Source: Desulfobacteraceae bacterium | GTDB lineage: Bacteria > Desulfobacterota > DSM-4660 > Desulfatiglandales > Desulfatiglandaceae | DNA: 35,666 nucleotides | Direction of reading: 5' to 3' | Assembly (NCBI GenBank): GCA_030613055.1 | Contig: JAUWMR010000045.1 | Coordinates: forward strand, 1-35,666 | Part shown: positions 24,225 to 31,933 of the stretch, in pieces | Numbering within the stretch: position 1 is the stretch's first letter | How the letters are laid out: each line of letters opens with the position of its first letter | Program-made: the position numbers and the translations under genes | Notes under the pieces: model-generated | Databases searched by the model: none | The model's input: the letters and a program-made list of their open reading frames with translations, nothing else | Told to the model about the DNA's origin: nothing

Positions 24225-24316
24225 ATTTTAATCCTCAAAATATTCAATATATTCCTCCGGTTAAAATTTTCGCCTTCCTTGAACTTGAACAAAATTGAAC
24301 ATTTTTCAAAGGTCTC
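24175..24316. mobile_element. MITE-like element of the AGACCTTTG family, spanning the gspI start
   Basis: The ends GAGACCTTTGCAAAA (24175-24189) and TTTTTCAAAGGTCTC (24302-24316) are inverse with one mismatch, and the repeat extends inward with TGTCCAATTT / AAAATTGAACA. The 142-base element has no transposase. On the minus strand it provides GAGG, a TTG and an open frame out of its end into gspI. A half copy lies at 12211-12304, and the same ends bound a different interior at 32014-32211. Confidence 0.87.
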
Positions 24317-24333
24317 CTCTGTTCAGACAGACA

Positions 24334-24867
24334 TCAAGCCGACTCATCCCAACTCTCCAGCCGCACGACTCCTGTGATAAAATCAACGCTTATTTTGTAT
24401 CGCTTTCCCCGATCATTGGTCAAAATCACATCCCCCCCGCTGCTGCTTCCGGTAGGAAAAAAAACGATCTGAAAAAGACCTGAATCAATCTCATTCTCGC
24501 CTGATACTCCCTTTTCCAGTTTGACTCCATCAGGCAAATCATACGACTTTGATCTGATCACAGGTTCTTCACCATCACCCAAGTCTTGCTCTATGGTTTC
24601 GCCTGTCTGCGCTTTTTGACCGGTCATGCCAGTCCTGCCAGTCATAATTGATAGCCGATCTTTTTCAAAATCAAAGACGGCTACATAGGTTATCTTCTCG
24701 GATGCGGCCTGGCTTCTGGCATATCTCAGGGACGCCGAAATCTTTTTGGAAGCTGTCAGCAAATTCGTTTTGGATAGAGAACCGGTCAATTGAGGCACCA
24801 CGAGGACAGACATCAGGCTGATGATTACCAGCACTACCAGAAGTTCAAGAAGTGTGAAGCCCCTCAT
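24334..24867 (-). CDS. gspH: Type II secretion pseudopilin GspH
   Basis: The 177-residue prepilin has a two-residue leader before GFTLLELLVVLVIISLMSVL, with Glu at position 5, followed by the GspH-type helix and beta domain (SLRYARSQAASEKITYVAVF, FFPTGSSSGGDVIL, ISVDFITGVVRL). The central region 78-110 is a variable Gln/Thr/Gly-rich loop. Its ATG overlaps the gspG stop by four bases (ATGA). It joins the minor pseudopilins to the GspG shaft. Confidence 0.93.
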   Translation of the reverse strand: MRGFTLLELLVVLVIISLMSVLVVPQLTGSLSKTNLLTASKKISASLRYARSQAASEKITYVAVFDFEKDRLSIMTGRTGMTGQKAQTGETIEQDLGDGEEPVIRSKSYDLPDGVKLEKGVSGENEIDSGLFQIVFFPTGSSSGGDVILTNDRGKRYKISVDFITGVVRLESWDESA

Positions 24868-25298
24868 CCTCCGATGCCTTTCCAGCTTACAATATCCGTA
24901 TCTTCTCCTTCTCCCCCGGTATCTCCATCAGCTCCGAGAGAAATGATGTCATAGTCTCCATGCTCGCCAGGCGATTCGTATGCATAACTGTTCCCCCAGG
25001 GATCCAGGGGCACATCCTTTGGAAGATAAGGACCATCCCATTTTTCTACACCATCCGGCTTGACCCTGAGAGCCTGCAATCCCTGTTCCGTTGTCGGATA
25101 TTTGCCTATATCAAGCCTGTAGATATCCAGGGCTGTTTCAAAAAGCGATATCTGGGTATTGGCAGCATTTTGCCTGGACTTTCCCACCTTCCCAAACATG
25201 CGGGGACCTACCAGCGCCGCCAGCAGACCCAAAATGACCATAACGATCAACAGTTCGATCAATGTGAAGCCCTGCTGTTTCCTTGCATATTTCGCCAT
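24864..25298 (-). CDS. gspG: Type II secretion major pseudopilin GspG
   Basis: The ATG at 25298 is chosen because AAAGGAG lies five bases upstream; a TTG at 25313 would include that site. The 144-residue product has a nine-residue leader and QQGFTLIELLIVMVILGLLA with Glu at position 5. The diagnostic GspG calcium-site region follows: YPTTEQGLQAL, GPYLPKDVPLDPWGNSYAYE, and the end DYDIISLGADGDTGGEGED. It is the main subunit of the pseudopilus. Confidence 0.97.
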   Translation of the reverse strand: MAKYARKQQGFTLIELLIVMVILGLLAALVGPRMFGKVGKSRQNAANTQISLFETALDIYRLDIGKYPTTEQGLQALRVKPDGVEKWDGPYLPKDVPLDPWGNSYAYESPGEHGDYDIISLGADGDTGGEGEDTDIVSWKGIGG

Positions 25299-25309
25299 AA
25301 AAACTCCTT

Positions 25310-26539
25310 TCAAAAAGGCATTTCGCTCATGCTGAATATAGCCATCAACATGGATATAACGATAAAGCCGACTACAAGTCCCATAGCAAGGATCATGGCC
25401 GGTTCCAGAAAGCTGATAAATCTTTTAACCATGTTCCTTACTACCTTTTCATAAGTTTCCGCCACTCTCAAGAGCATTTTGTCAAGTTTTCCAGTCTCTT
25501 CACCCACCGTGATCATCTGGATCGCAAGCAAAGGAAATATTCCTGCCTCAGCCAGAGGCTTTGCAAGCCTATCCCCTTCCTTGACCCTTTCATAAACCTT
25601 TCCCATAGACCGTGCAATCACCTTGTTGCCGATGATTTCCTTGACCAGCTTAAGAGCTTGCAAGATAGGGACCCCGCTTTGTGTTAATGTCCCGAGCGTC
25701 CTTGCAAACCTGGCCACTTCTATCTTCTTGATCAGTTCTCCGCCAACTGGAAAATTCATTTTATACTGATCCAGCTTTAAACGGCCGGCCGTGGTCCTTA
25801 TATAACGTCTCAGGAAAAAATAAATAGCGCCGAATCCGCCAAGTATGAGTAACCAGTATGTTCTCAATATCTCGCTTAACCCGAGCAAAAATCGCGTGGA
25901 TAGAGGTATGGACTGGCCCATATCAGAAAAAATAATGGAAAACTTGGGGATCACAAAGGTTAACAAAATTATGATTGAGATGCCGCCCACAAAGACAAGA
26001 AAGACAGGATAAACCATCGCAGATTTTATGTAGTCCCTGAGATCCTGGGAGCTTTCTAAAAAAACGCCCAACCTCCCCAGGACAGCCTCCAGAACGCCTC
26101 CCGCTTCTCCTGCCCTCACCATGTTCACATAAAAGGTAGAGAAAACTCTGGGGTGCTTTGCCAGCGCATCCGAAAAATAACTCCCTCCCTGAACAGCCTT
26201 GAGGAGATCTTTGATGACCTCTTTGAATTTCTCCTTTTCCGCAACATCGATCAATGTGGACAAGGCCCTGTCCACCGGGAGGCCGGCTTCCAATAAGACA
26301 GAAAGATCCTGGGTAAAGCTCACTACATCTTTGTTGGAAATCCCCTTAAAGATAGAAATGATATTTTTTGACAGGTCGAGATCAAGTCTCCTGCGGTCTC
26401 TTTCGGCCAGACTGATTCTTATGGGAATATACCCCATATCCTGAAGCCTGGCCACCACTCCTCTCTCTTCTGCGGCCTCCAGGGTTCCCTTAACGATTTT
26501 ACCTGCAGAATCTGTTGCTTTATATGAGTATGTAGGCAT
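25310..26539 (-). CDS. gspF: Type II secretion inner-membrane platform protein GspF
   Basis: The 409-residue protein has the duplicated GspF architecture: an N-terminal cytoplasmic part (TYSYKATDSAGKIVKGTLEA), two homologous helical domains each starting with a motif of the FTQDLSVLLEAGLPVDRAL and FARTLGTLTQSGVPILQAL type, and three transmembrane helices at about 169-195, 220-240 and 375-400. The family marker MVRAGEAGGVLEAVL and its second-half counterpart VGEETGKLDKMLLRV are intact. The ATG lies one base after the gspE stop. It anchors the pseudopilus assembly motor. Confidence 0.97.
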   Translation of the reverse strand: MPTYSYKATDSAGKIVKGTLEAAEERGVVARLQDMGYIPIRISLAERDRRRLDLDLSKNIISIFKGISNKDVVSFTQDLSVLLEAGLPVDRALSTLIDVAEKEKFKEVIKDLLKAVQGGSYFSDALAKHPRVFSTFYVNMVRAGEAGGVLEAVLGRLGVFLESSQDLRDYIKSAMVYPVFLVFVGGISIIILLTFVIPKFSIIFSDMGQSIPLSTRFLLGLSEILRTYWLLILGGFGAIYFFLRRYIRTTAGRLKLDQYKMNFPVGGELIKKIEVARFARTLGTLTQSGVPILQALKLVKEIIGNKVIARSMGKVYERVKEGDRLAKPLAEAGIFPLLAIQMITVGEETGKLDKMLLRVAETYEKVVRNMVKRFISFLEPAMILAMGLVVGFIVISMLMAIFSMSEMPF

Positions 26540-26540
26540 C

Positions 26541-28058
26541 CTATTTTTCGAGCGTTACCCTTAACACCTCTGGAATGGTGGTGATCCCCTGTCTGACCTT
26601 GTGCCAGCCATCCTGCCGCAAGGTCGTCATCCCTTTCTCAAGCATCACATCTTTGATCCTTTCGGTGCTGGATCTCTCTATGATCTCCTTCCTGATATCA
26701 TCATCCACGGGAAGATATTCAAAGATGCCGGTTCTTCCTCTAAACCCTGTGTATCTACATTCTTCACACCCTTTTCCGACGAAAAAATCGATTCCTGCCG
26801 CTTCATCAGGACTCACCCCCATGGACTTTAAGAGCTTTTCCTCAGGGCTGACAGATTCCTTGCAATAAGGGCAGAGGACCCTGACAAGCCTCTGAGCCAG
26901 GACTCCTAACAGTGTGGAACTAAGGAGAAAGTTTTCCACGCCCATATCAAGAAGCCGGGTAATAGCGCCTGCTGCGTCATTGGTGTGCAGGGTGCTGAAA
27001 AGCAAGTGGCCGGTGAGAGCAGATTGAATAGCAACCTCGGCGGTCTCTTTATCTCTTATTTCTCCGACCAGTATGATGTCAGGATCCTGCCGGACGATGG
27101 AACGAAGACCACCGGCAAAGGTCATACCGATTTTTGGGTTAACCTGAATCTGATTGACACCCTTTAATTGATATTCCACAGGGTCCTCGAGTGTAATAAT
27201 CTTGTTTTCCGGAGAGCTTATCTTTGCAAGTGTAGTATACAATGTGGATGTTTTACCGCTTCCTGTAGGACCGGTAACCAGTATCATACCGTAAGGCTGA
27301 GATATCAGCTCAGTATATTGCGGAAGAATGTCTTCAGGAAAACCGATCCTTTGGAGATCAAAAATTAGAGTCTCCCTGTCTAATATTCTCATGACAAGGC
27401 TTTCTCCATAGAGCGTGGGGATGGTCGATACCCGAAAGTCGATCTCTTTGTCGGAAACCCTGAGTTTTATTCTCCCGTCCTGGGGTAAGCGTCTTTCCGC
27501 AATGTCAAGTTTTGCCATGATCTTGACCCTGGAGATTATAGCAGATTGGAGACGTCTCGGTGGAAATTCCGCATCGTGCAGGACCCCGTCTATGCGGTAT
27601 CTGACCTTGAACTCATTTTCATAAGGTTCAAAATGGATGTCGCTTGCCCTCAGCTCAACCGCATTTGAAATAAGACGGTTTACCAGTCTGATAATCGGGG
27701 CCTCTGAAGCAAGGTCTCTCAGGTAGTCAGCATCTTCTTCTCCTTCAGGGACCATTCCGGACATATCCTTGCCGGCTTCTTCGATTATCGTGTCTATTGA
27801 TTGGGCGCCGGCTCCGTACAGTCTTTCAATAGCTTCAAGGATGTCATCCTCTTTGCCCCGGCATACTTCTATGTTTACGCCGTAGGCAAGCTTGAGGGCA
27901 TCTATGGTATAAAAGTCCAGTGGATCTGCCATGGCAATCTTCAGCGTATCCTCATCCATCTGCAAGGGGACAAACCCGGATTGCTTCATGAACTTAACAG
28001 AGAGGCTGCTAATGACTACCGGTTCCCTGGGATAGTCATGGAAAGATATGTTTATCAT
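26541..28058 (-). CDS. gspE: Type II secretion ATPase GspE
   Basis: The 505-residue protein has an N-terminal MshEN-like domain (KQSGFVPLQMDEDTLKIAMA), the N2 domain with ASDIHFEP, and the ATPase core. Walker A is GPTGSGKTSTLY at 263-274, the Asp box is near 287-295 (ITLEDPVEYQLKG), Walker B is DPDIILVGEIRDKETAE, and the His box is LLFSTLHTNDA. A tetracysteine zinc motif CPYC ... CEEC is present in the C-terminal half, as in type II ATPases. It is the first gene of the E-F-G-H-I-J-K-L-M-C-D operon. Its start has only a weak AGG upstream. Confidence 0.97.
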   Translation of the reverse strand: MINISFHDYPREPVVISSLSVKFMKQSGFVPLQMDEDTLKIAMADPLDFYTIDALKLAYGVNIEVCRGKEDDILEAIERLYGAGAQSIDTIIEEAGKDMSGMVPEGEEDADYLRDLASEAPIIRLVNRLISNAVELRASDIHFEPYENEFKVRYRIDGVLHDAEFPPRRLQSAIISRVKIMAKLDIAERRLPQDGRIKLRVSDKEIDFRVSTIPTLYGESLVMRILDRETLIFDLQRIGFPEDILPQYTELISQPYGMILVTGPTGSGKTSTLYTTLAKISSPENKIITLEDPVEYQLKGVNQIQVNPKIGMTFAGGLRSIVRQDPDIILVGEIRDKETAEVAIQSALTGHLLFSTLHTNDAAGAITRLLDMGVENFLLSSTLLGVLAQRLVRVLCPYCKESVSPEEKLLKSMGVSPDEAAGIDFFVGKGCEECRYTGFRGRTGIFEYLPVDDDIRKEIIERSSTERIKDVMLEKGMTTLRQDGWHKVRQGITTIPEVLRVTLEK

Positions 28059-28230
28059 TACAAAAACCTATCGCCTATAGGCGCCTGTCTTCAAGGTTAC
28101 ACTCATCACCTACCACGCCCATAGGACGTGGTTTGATGAAGACCCCTCGAAGGGGTCTAAAAGCAGCGCGATTCCTGCAGATTACAATCCAATATCAAGG
28201 ACATAGCCGTTCAAGCTAAAAGGCTATGAA
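28059..28230 (-). promoter_or_regulatory. Multi-hairpin leader region upstream of gspE
   Basis: On the minus strand, before the gspE ATG, four hairpins are stacked: one of CATAGCC / GGCTATG (about 28203-28227), a perfect AGACCCC-TTCGA-GGGGTCT (about 28140-28158), a compound stem pairing TCATCA with TGATGA and ACCACG with CGTGGT (about 28104-28138), and the CGCCTATAGGCG palindrome (28072-28083). No T-run follows any of them. It may be a structured 5' leader of the gsp operon or a cluster of palindromic repeats; the sequence does not decide. Confidence 0.45.
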
Positions 28231-28268
28231 CGTCGAACATCCAACATCCAACATCGAATTTTGAATAA

Positions 28269-28328
28269 GGTATTCTGCCAATTTATAAACTGGCGGAGCA
28301 CTTCGGTCCCTCAGCATAAACTCACCGA
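28269..28328 (-). repeat. 60-base dispersed repeat, copy upstream of gspE
   Basis: This is the inverse of 23661-23721 with a few mismatches; shared words include GCATAAACTCA, CACTTCGGT and GGTATTCTGCCAATTT. Both copies are flanked by inverse arrays of short TTC/GAA-type words. Confidence 0.85.
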
Positions 28329-28334
28329 TTTCAT

Positions 28335-28382
<48 letters not shown>

Positions 28383-28636
28383 AAAAACGCTTTACTCTGC
28401 CGTTCAATATTCTCTTATCATAAATATTTTATTTCTTAATCTTACGACCATGCCATTAGAAGAGGGAATCAAAAATACGGTAAAACCTTTTAGGGTCGCT
28501 CGGGCATAGCCCGAGGTTTAATTAAAAGCAATTAATTTAAGATAGCTCCGCCTCTTGGATTACATTAAAAAGGTTGTTTAACTAATTAATTCTATTATAA
28601 ATATGTTGCAATCAGACAGCTTTTGTATCTCAAAAA

Positions 28637-29191
28637 TTACCAGAGAGAAATTACTCTGTCAAAAGAAATTTTAATGAGTTTCTTTGCCTTTGTATCTTGA
28701 TTTGCATTAAACTCAACTACAAGATCAAAGGAATTATCATCATATTGTTTGATATCATGCCAATCTTTGCAGTGAGCTACTAAATCCAGCCCTAAAGCTT
28801 TTTCATATATTATGGAATCAATCAACTCTTTTACTATTTCAGGCCCGATAAAAATAATGCGATTATAACCGCTCTTTTGAATAGCGGCTAATTTTCCCAG
28901 CAGTTTACCACGGATGTTATTGTATTCTTTTAGTTTGGATATTATAAAATGTGCCGCCAATTTTGATTTTGCCTCAATCCCTTTTGGTGTTAAAAGGTAA
29001 GCATAACCTATCTTGAGAGGATTTTTACGAAAATTGCCGATTTTGATGAGACCTTTTGCTAAAAACTGCTTCAGGAGATAATTGATCTGGCCCAGGCTGA
29101 TTCCCGTAGACTTCGCTAATTGGCGCTGACTTGAAATCTCCTGACCGCCTAAAATCTCTAATATTTGAAAGTGCTTTTCTGAAAGGAGCAT
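28637..29191 (-). CDS. MarR-like EPS-associated winged-helix transcriptional regulator
   Basis: From the ATG at 29191 the product has 184 residues. A winged helix-turn-helix at the N-terminus (EKHFQILEILGGQEISSQRQ, AKSTGISLGQINYLLKQFL, wing KNPLKIGYAYLLTPKGIEAK) matches the MarR-type regulators found in exopolysaccharide loci. The C-terminal half (IFIGPEIVKELIDSIIYEKA, DDNSFDLVVEFNANQD) resembles a Rossmann-like ligand or nucleotidyltransferase-type segment. There is no Shine-Dalgarno, but a TATAAT ends six bases before the ATG, so the message is probably leaderless. A palindrome just upstream suggests autoregulation. Targets may be the nucleotide-sugar genes to the right, an inference from position. 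Confidence 0.85.
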   Translation of the reverse strand: MLLSEKHFQILEILGGQEISSQRQLAKSTGISLGQINYLLKQFLAKGLIKIGNFRKNPLKIGYAYLLTPKGIEAKSKLAAHFIISKLKEYNNIRGKLLGKLAAIQKSGYNRIIFIGPEIVKELIDSIIYEKALGLDLVAHCKDWHDIKQYDDNSFDLVVEFNANQDTKAKKLIKISFDRVISLW

Positions 29192-29197
29192 AGGATG

Positions 29198-29236
29198 ATT
29201 ATAAAAAAGAATGTTGTTCAATTTTGAACAGCATTC
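29198..29236 (-). promoter_or_regulatory. Promoter with palindromic operator of the MarR-like regulator
   Basis: GAATGTTGTTCAA (29209-29221) and TTGAACAGCATTC (29224-29236) are inverse with one mismatch around a two-base centre. A consensus TATAAT on the minus strand (29203-29198) follows, six bases from the ATG. The arrangement fits a repressor site overlapping the promoter. Confidence 0.7.
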
Positions 29237-29514
29237 TTATATTGAACGACATGTTTATGTCAAGCAGAATAATCTTTTATGAACCAAAACGCTCACATCA
29301 ACCCCTAAGCGCTTTAAGGAAGGGAGCAAATGTTTGAGGGGGTCAGAATTTATTGGCCTTTGTACGTCAAAAGAGCCTATCTGTCAAGAATGAAGACCTG
29401 ACCCCTATGTTCTTCTGACCCCTATGTTCTTCCCCTATGTTCTTCCTGGTCAAAATAAGCGAGAAGAAATGAAGCGAGAAAAGTAGGACAAGCGAGAAAA
29501 GCGAGAAAGATGTC
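29222..29514. other. Spacer between metallo-hydrolase and regulator
   Basis: No gene is seen. It contains a tandem CCCTATGTTCTTC array at about 29401-29446, GACCTGACCCC words resembling those in the insert of the neighbouring metallo-hydrolase, and a GTAGGACA / TGTCCTAC inverted pair at about 29486-29517. Confidence 0.6.
29401..29446. repeat. CCCTATGTTCTTC tandem repeat
   Basis: Three imperfect copies of CCCTATGTTCTTC occur, two of them preceded by TGACC. The GGGTCAGACC-type word also occurs inside the second insert of the metallo-hydrolase gene at about 30143-30153. Confidence 0.8.
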
Positions 29515-31092
29515 CTACACAACATAGCCGAGGTGGAGTAGTCTGTTTTTGAGAGTCTGCTGCGCTTCAGGTTCACCATGAACCAGTTTGATTCTGCCGG
29601 GTTTTTCAGGCATGGATTGTACCCACTCTATCAGATCATTTTGGTCGGCGTGGGCAGAATATCCGGTCAGGGTATGGATTCCGGCACGGATGAAGATTTT
29701 TTCGCCATTCAGATTTACATAGCCTCCCGGCCTCTGGCTGTACTTAATAATATCCCTTCCTGGTGTACCACTGGCCTGGTAGCCTACAAAGAAGACGTCA
29801 TTTTTGGGGTCTTCGAGTCCGGCTTTTAGATGGTCTATGATTCTTCCGCCCGTGCACATTCCACTTCCTGCGATGATGACTGCTGGGCCGGGTATTTCCA
29901 TAAGTCTCAGGTGGTCTTTATAGTTTTCTACTGCGTAAAGGTGGTCGAAGTCTATGGGATGGTCTCCGTTCCGGAGGATTTCCTTCGCCTCTCTGTCCCA
30001 GTATTCGGAAAGGCTGGAGTATATTTTCGTTATTTTCAGGCCGAGGGGCGAGTCGATGAAGACAGGAATTTCTGATGTTGAATTAAAAGATTTCTCACAT
30101 TCGTTCGAAATGACAGGGGGCTCAGAGGTCTCAGGAATCCCAGGGGTCAGACCCTGATACTTGTTCTCTGTAGGGCACAGAGGCCCCACGCTACGACGTG
30201 TTGATGTCAGGCCTCTTTCCTTCGCGAGCAAGCTTGCTCCTACCAGTCGGTCTATTTCGTAGATCAATTCCTGGGTGCGGCCGAGAGAGAATGCCGGAAT
30301 AAATACCTTTCCTCCATCAAACAATGCCCGCGTCAGAATCTCTCCAAGCCTCTTTGTCCGCTGTTTCCGGTCTTCATGGTATCGGTCACCATAGGTAGAT
30401 TCCATAATGAGGAGATCGCATGGTTCAGGGATATCCGGGTCGGGGAGAATTGGGGTATTGGATGCTCCGAGGTCTCCCGAAAATACGATAGAGAAAGAAT
30501 TTTGAGTTTTTGATTTTGAATGGTTAATTGGAAGATTTCTCGCTTTGCTCGAAATGACAGGAGGAACGGTCGAAATGGCAGGAAACGGGTTTCGGGTTTC
30601 GGAAGAATCATTGGGAATTTCGAAGCGGATGAAGCAGGAGCCGAGGATGTGTCCCGCCCGGCCTAATTTGAACTTGATCCCCGATTTCAGGTCAAAGTAT
30701 TGGTCGTATTCAAAACCCCAGGAAAGGTCATCGATGGTTTCCAGAATCTTTGACGCTTGATCCTCTGTCATGTCTGAAAAACTCATAGCATCCTGGAGCA
30801 TGGGTTCCAAGAGGGCCTTTGTGGCATGGGTGGCGATGATTTCCCCCTTAAATCCTCTTTGCACCAGCTCAGGGACACGGCCAATGTGGTCGATATGGGC
30901 ATGGGTAAGAAAGAGGTAATTCACCCGGGATGGTGAAACAGGCCAGGCATCCATGGGAATAACATGGTCTTTCCCCTGGGCGATGCCACAGTCCACCATG
31001 ATGTTCAGGCCATTGACCTGGAGAAGATGGCAGGAGCCTGTGACGTTATGTTCGGCGCCGAGATGGGTTATGAATTGATCTATCTGGTTCAT
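29515..31092 (-). CDS. Beta-CASP/RMMBL metallo-beta-lactamase-fold hydrolase with two repeat-derived in-frame inserts
   Basis: The 525-residue protein is a zinc-dependent RNase-like hydrolase of the metallo-beta-lactamase, beta-CASP and RMMBL family. Metal motifs are intact: HAHIDH at 64-69, His148 in AGHILGS, Asp207 in FSGDLG, and the C-terminal YSAHADQNDL. Relatives have about 430-470 residues. The extra length sits in two blocks: residues 161-199 with VISSKARNLPINHSKSK, between FIRFEIP and FSIVFSGDLG; and residues 284-340 with GASLLAKERGLTSTRR and VISNECEKSF, between YEIDRL and EIPVFIDSPLG. Both are translations of short DNA repeats and keep the frame. They lie between conserved core elements, so the enzyme may still fold. 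The ATG at 31092 has no strong ribosome binding site. Confidence 0.93.
   Translation of the reverse strand: MNQIDQFITHLGAEHNVTGSCHLLQVNGLNIMVDCGIAQGKDHVIPMDAWPVSPSRVNYLFLTHAHIDHIGRVPELVQRGFKGEIIATHATKALLEPMLQDAMSFSDMTEDQASKILETIDDLSWGFEYDQYFDLKSGIKFKLGRAGHILGSCFIRFEIPNDSSETRNPFPAISTVPPVISSKARNLPINHSKSKTQNSFSIVFSGDLGASNTPILPDPDIPEPCDLLIMESTYGDRYHEDRKQRTKRLGEILTRALFDGGKVFIPAFSLGRTQELIYEIDRLVGASLLAKERGLTSTRRSVGPLCPTENKYQGLTPGIPETSEPPVISNECEKSFNSTSEIPVFIDSPLGLKITKIYSSLSEYWDREAKEILRNGDHPIDFDHLYAVENYKDHLRLMEIPGPAVIIAGSGMCTGGRIIDHLKAGLEDPKNDVFFVGYQASGTPGRDIIKYSQRPGGYVNLNGEKIFIRAGIHTLTGYSAHADQNDLIEWVQSMPEKPGRIKLVHGEPEAQQTLKNRLLHLGYVV
30073..30243. repeat. 171-base composite repeat insert in the metallo-hydrolase gene
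   Basis: This block holds, in a row, the palindrome GAGCAAGCTTGCTC within a GTAGGAGCAAGCTTGCTCGC-type REP sequence, a CACGTCGTAGCGTGGGG word, a GGGTCTGACCCC palindrome and a TGTCATTTCGAACGA / GAGAAATCTTT module. It is exactly 57 codons with no stop. Confidence 0.85.
30496..30612. repeat. 117-base repeat insert in the metallo-hydrolase gene
   Basis: This block contains AAGATTTCTCGCTTTGCTCG followed by AAATGACA, the same module as in element B (14345-14487) and the element at 32014-32211, plus a second GGTCGAAATGGCAGGAA word. It is exactly 39 codons with no stop. Confidence 0.85.
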
Positions 31093-31294
31093 CTGGTCTG
31101 TTTGGTTATTGATGTTGCTGCCAATATTCGCGGAAGGTTAATACCCTTTCTCCAGGTCATTGAAGACCTTTAGAGTTTTTTCCACAGCCACATGCTCCTT
31201 ACCTTTTCAAGATATGCCATCACCAGTAAAGGAATGGGAAAATCGGACACGTTATGTAAGCTTAAGAGCTTTATTGCATAACTCAAAATTTTGT

Positions 31295-31933
31295 TTACGA
31301 TTTTACTTTTCCTAATTCATCAAATTTGGGCTGAAACACTGTACTAATTAAATTCTGTTTTAGCAAAAATCTAATCACCTCATCCACACATTGCTGTAAA
31401 CTGAGCTTATCTGTATCAATTATAAGATCAGGATGTTCAGGTTCTTCATAAGGTGCGGAGATGCCGGTCATATTTGTTATTTCGCCTGCGTGGGCTTTTT
31501 TGTAAAGGCCTTTTGGATCCCGTTTTGTGCACTCCTCAATACTGCATTTGACATAAACCTCAAAATAAGGCCAGTTAGCCATTAACTTATGCACATATTC
31601 CCGACTTTGTTTATATGGAGCAATAAAAGCGGCAAAAACAAGCAGGCCGGCATCCGCCATAAGTTTTGCCGCCTCGGCAATGCGCCGAATATTCTCTTTT
31701 CTGTCTTCAGGACTCAAGCCTAAGTCCTTATTCAGGCCGGTCCTGATATTATCTCCGTCAAGCACATAACTGCGCACGCAAAGGCTGTGCAACTTTTCTT
31801 CAACAGCATGGGCCAGGGTGGACTTCCCGCTCCCTGATAGACCAGTAAACCAGATCAGACCACCGGAGTGGCGATTTAACAGGTGTCGATCAGCAGTGGA
31901 AACAGATGATGGCGATGGAAAAATATTATGCAT
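31295..31933 (-). CDS. cysC: Adenylylsulfate kinase CysC
   Basis: The 212-residue protein has the P-loop GLSGSGKST at 31-39, DGDNIR at 60-64 for APS binding, LSPEDRKENIRRIAEAAKL, the FIAPYK motif near 104-109 (usually FISPYR), and KDPKGLYKKA-type and GISAPYEEPEHPDL motifs. All are hallmarks of single-domain APS kinase, which makes PAPS from APS and ATP. Beside Ugd, Uxs and Fcl it more likely supplies PAPS for sulfation of a polysaccharide than for assimilation; that is inference, and no sulfotransferase is in the window. The C-terminal 20 residues (FQPKFDELGKVKS) are an extension. No strong ribosome binding site is seen. Confidence 0.95.
   Translation of the reverse strand: MHNIFPSPSSVSTADRHLLNRHSGGLIWFTGLSGSGKSTLAHAVEEKLHSLCVRSYVLDGDNIRTGLNKDLGLSPEDRKENIRRIAEAAKLMADAGLLVFAAFIAPYKQSREYVHKLMANWPYFEVYVKCSIEECTKRDPKGLYKKAHAGEITNMTGISAPYEEPEHPDLIIDTDKLSLQQCVDEVIRFLLKQNLISTVFQPKFDELGKVKS

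Larger units (their letters stand above)
28545..29249. repeat. Segmental duplication, full copy
   Basis: This 705-base segment, containing the regulator gene and its promoter palindrome, matches 32215-32656 at high identity over both flanks, from GCTCCGCCTCTTGGATTAC to TTATATTGAACGA. The other copy lacks 267 coding bases and differs by scattered substitutions and a 4-base length difference in the promoter. Confidence 0.92.

Noticed and set aside
28637-29221. TTG at 29221 as start of the regulator
   Set aside because: It lies inside the palindrome and upstream of the TATAAT; the ATG at 29191 fits a leaderless transcript and matches the start of the second copy.
29401-29446. Repeated CCCTATGTTCTTC as a CRISPR or iteron array
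   Set aside because: Only three short irregular units, no replication gene nearby.
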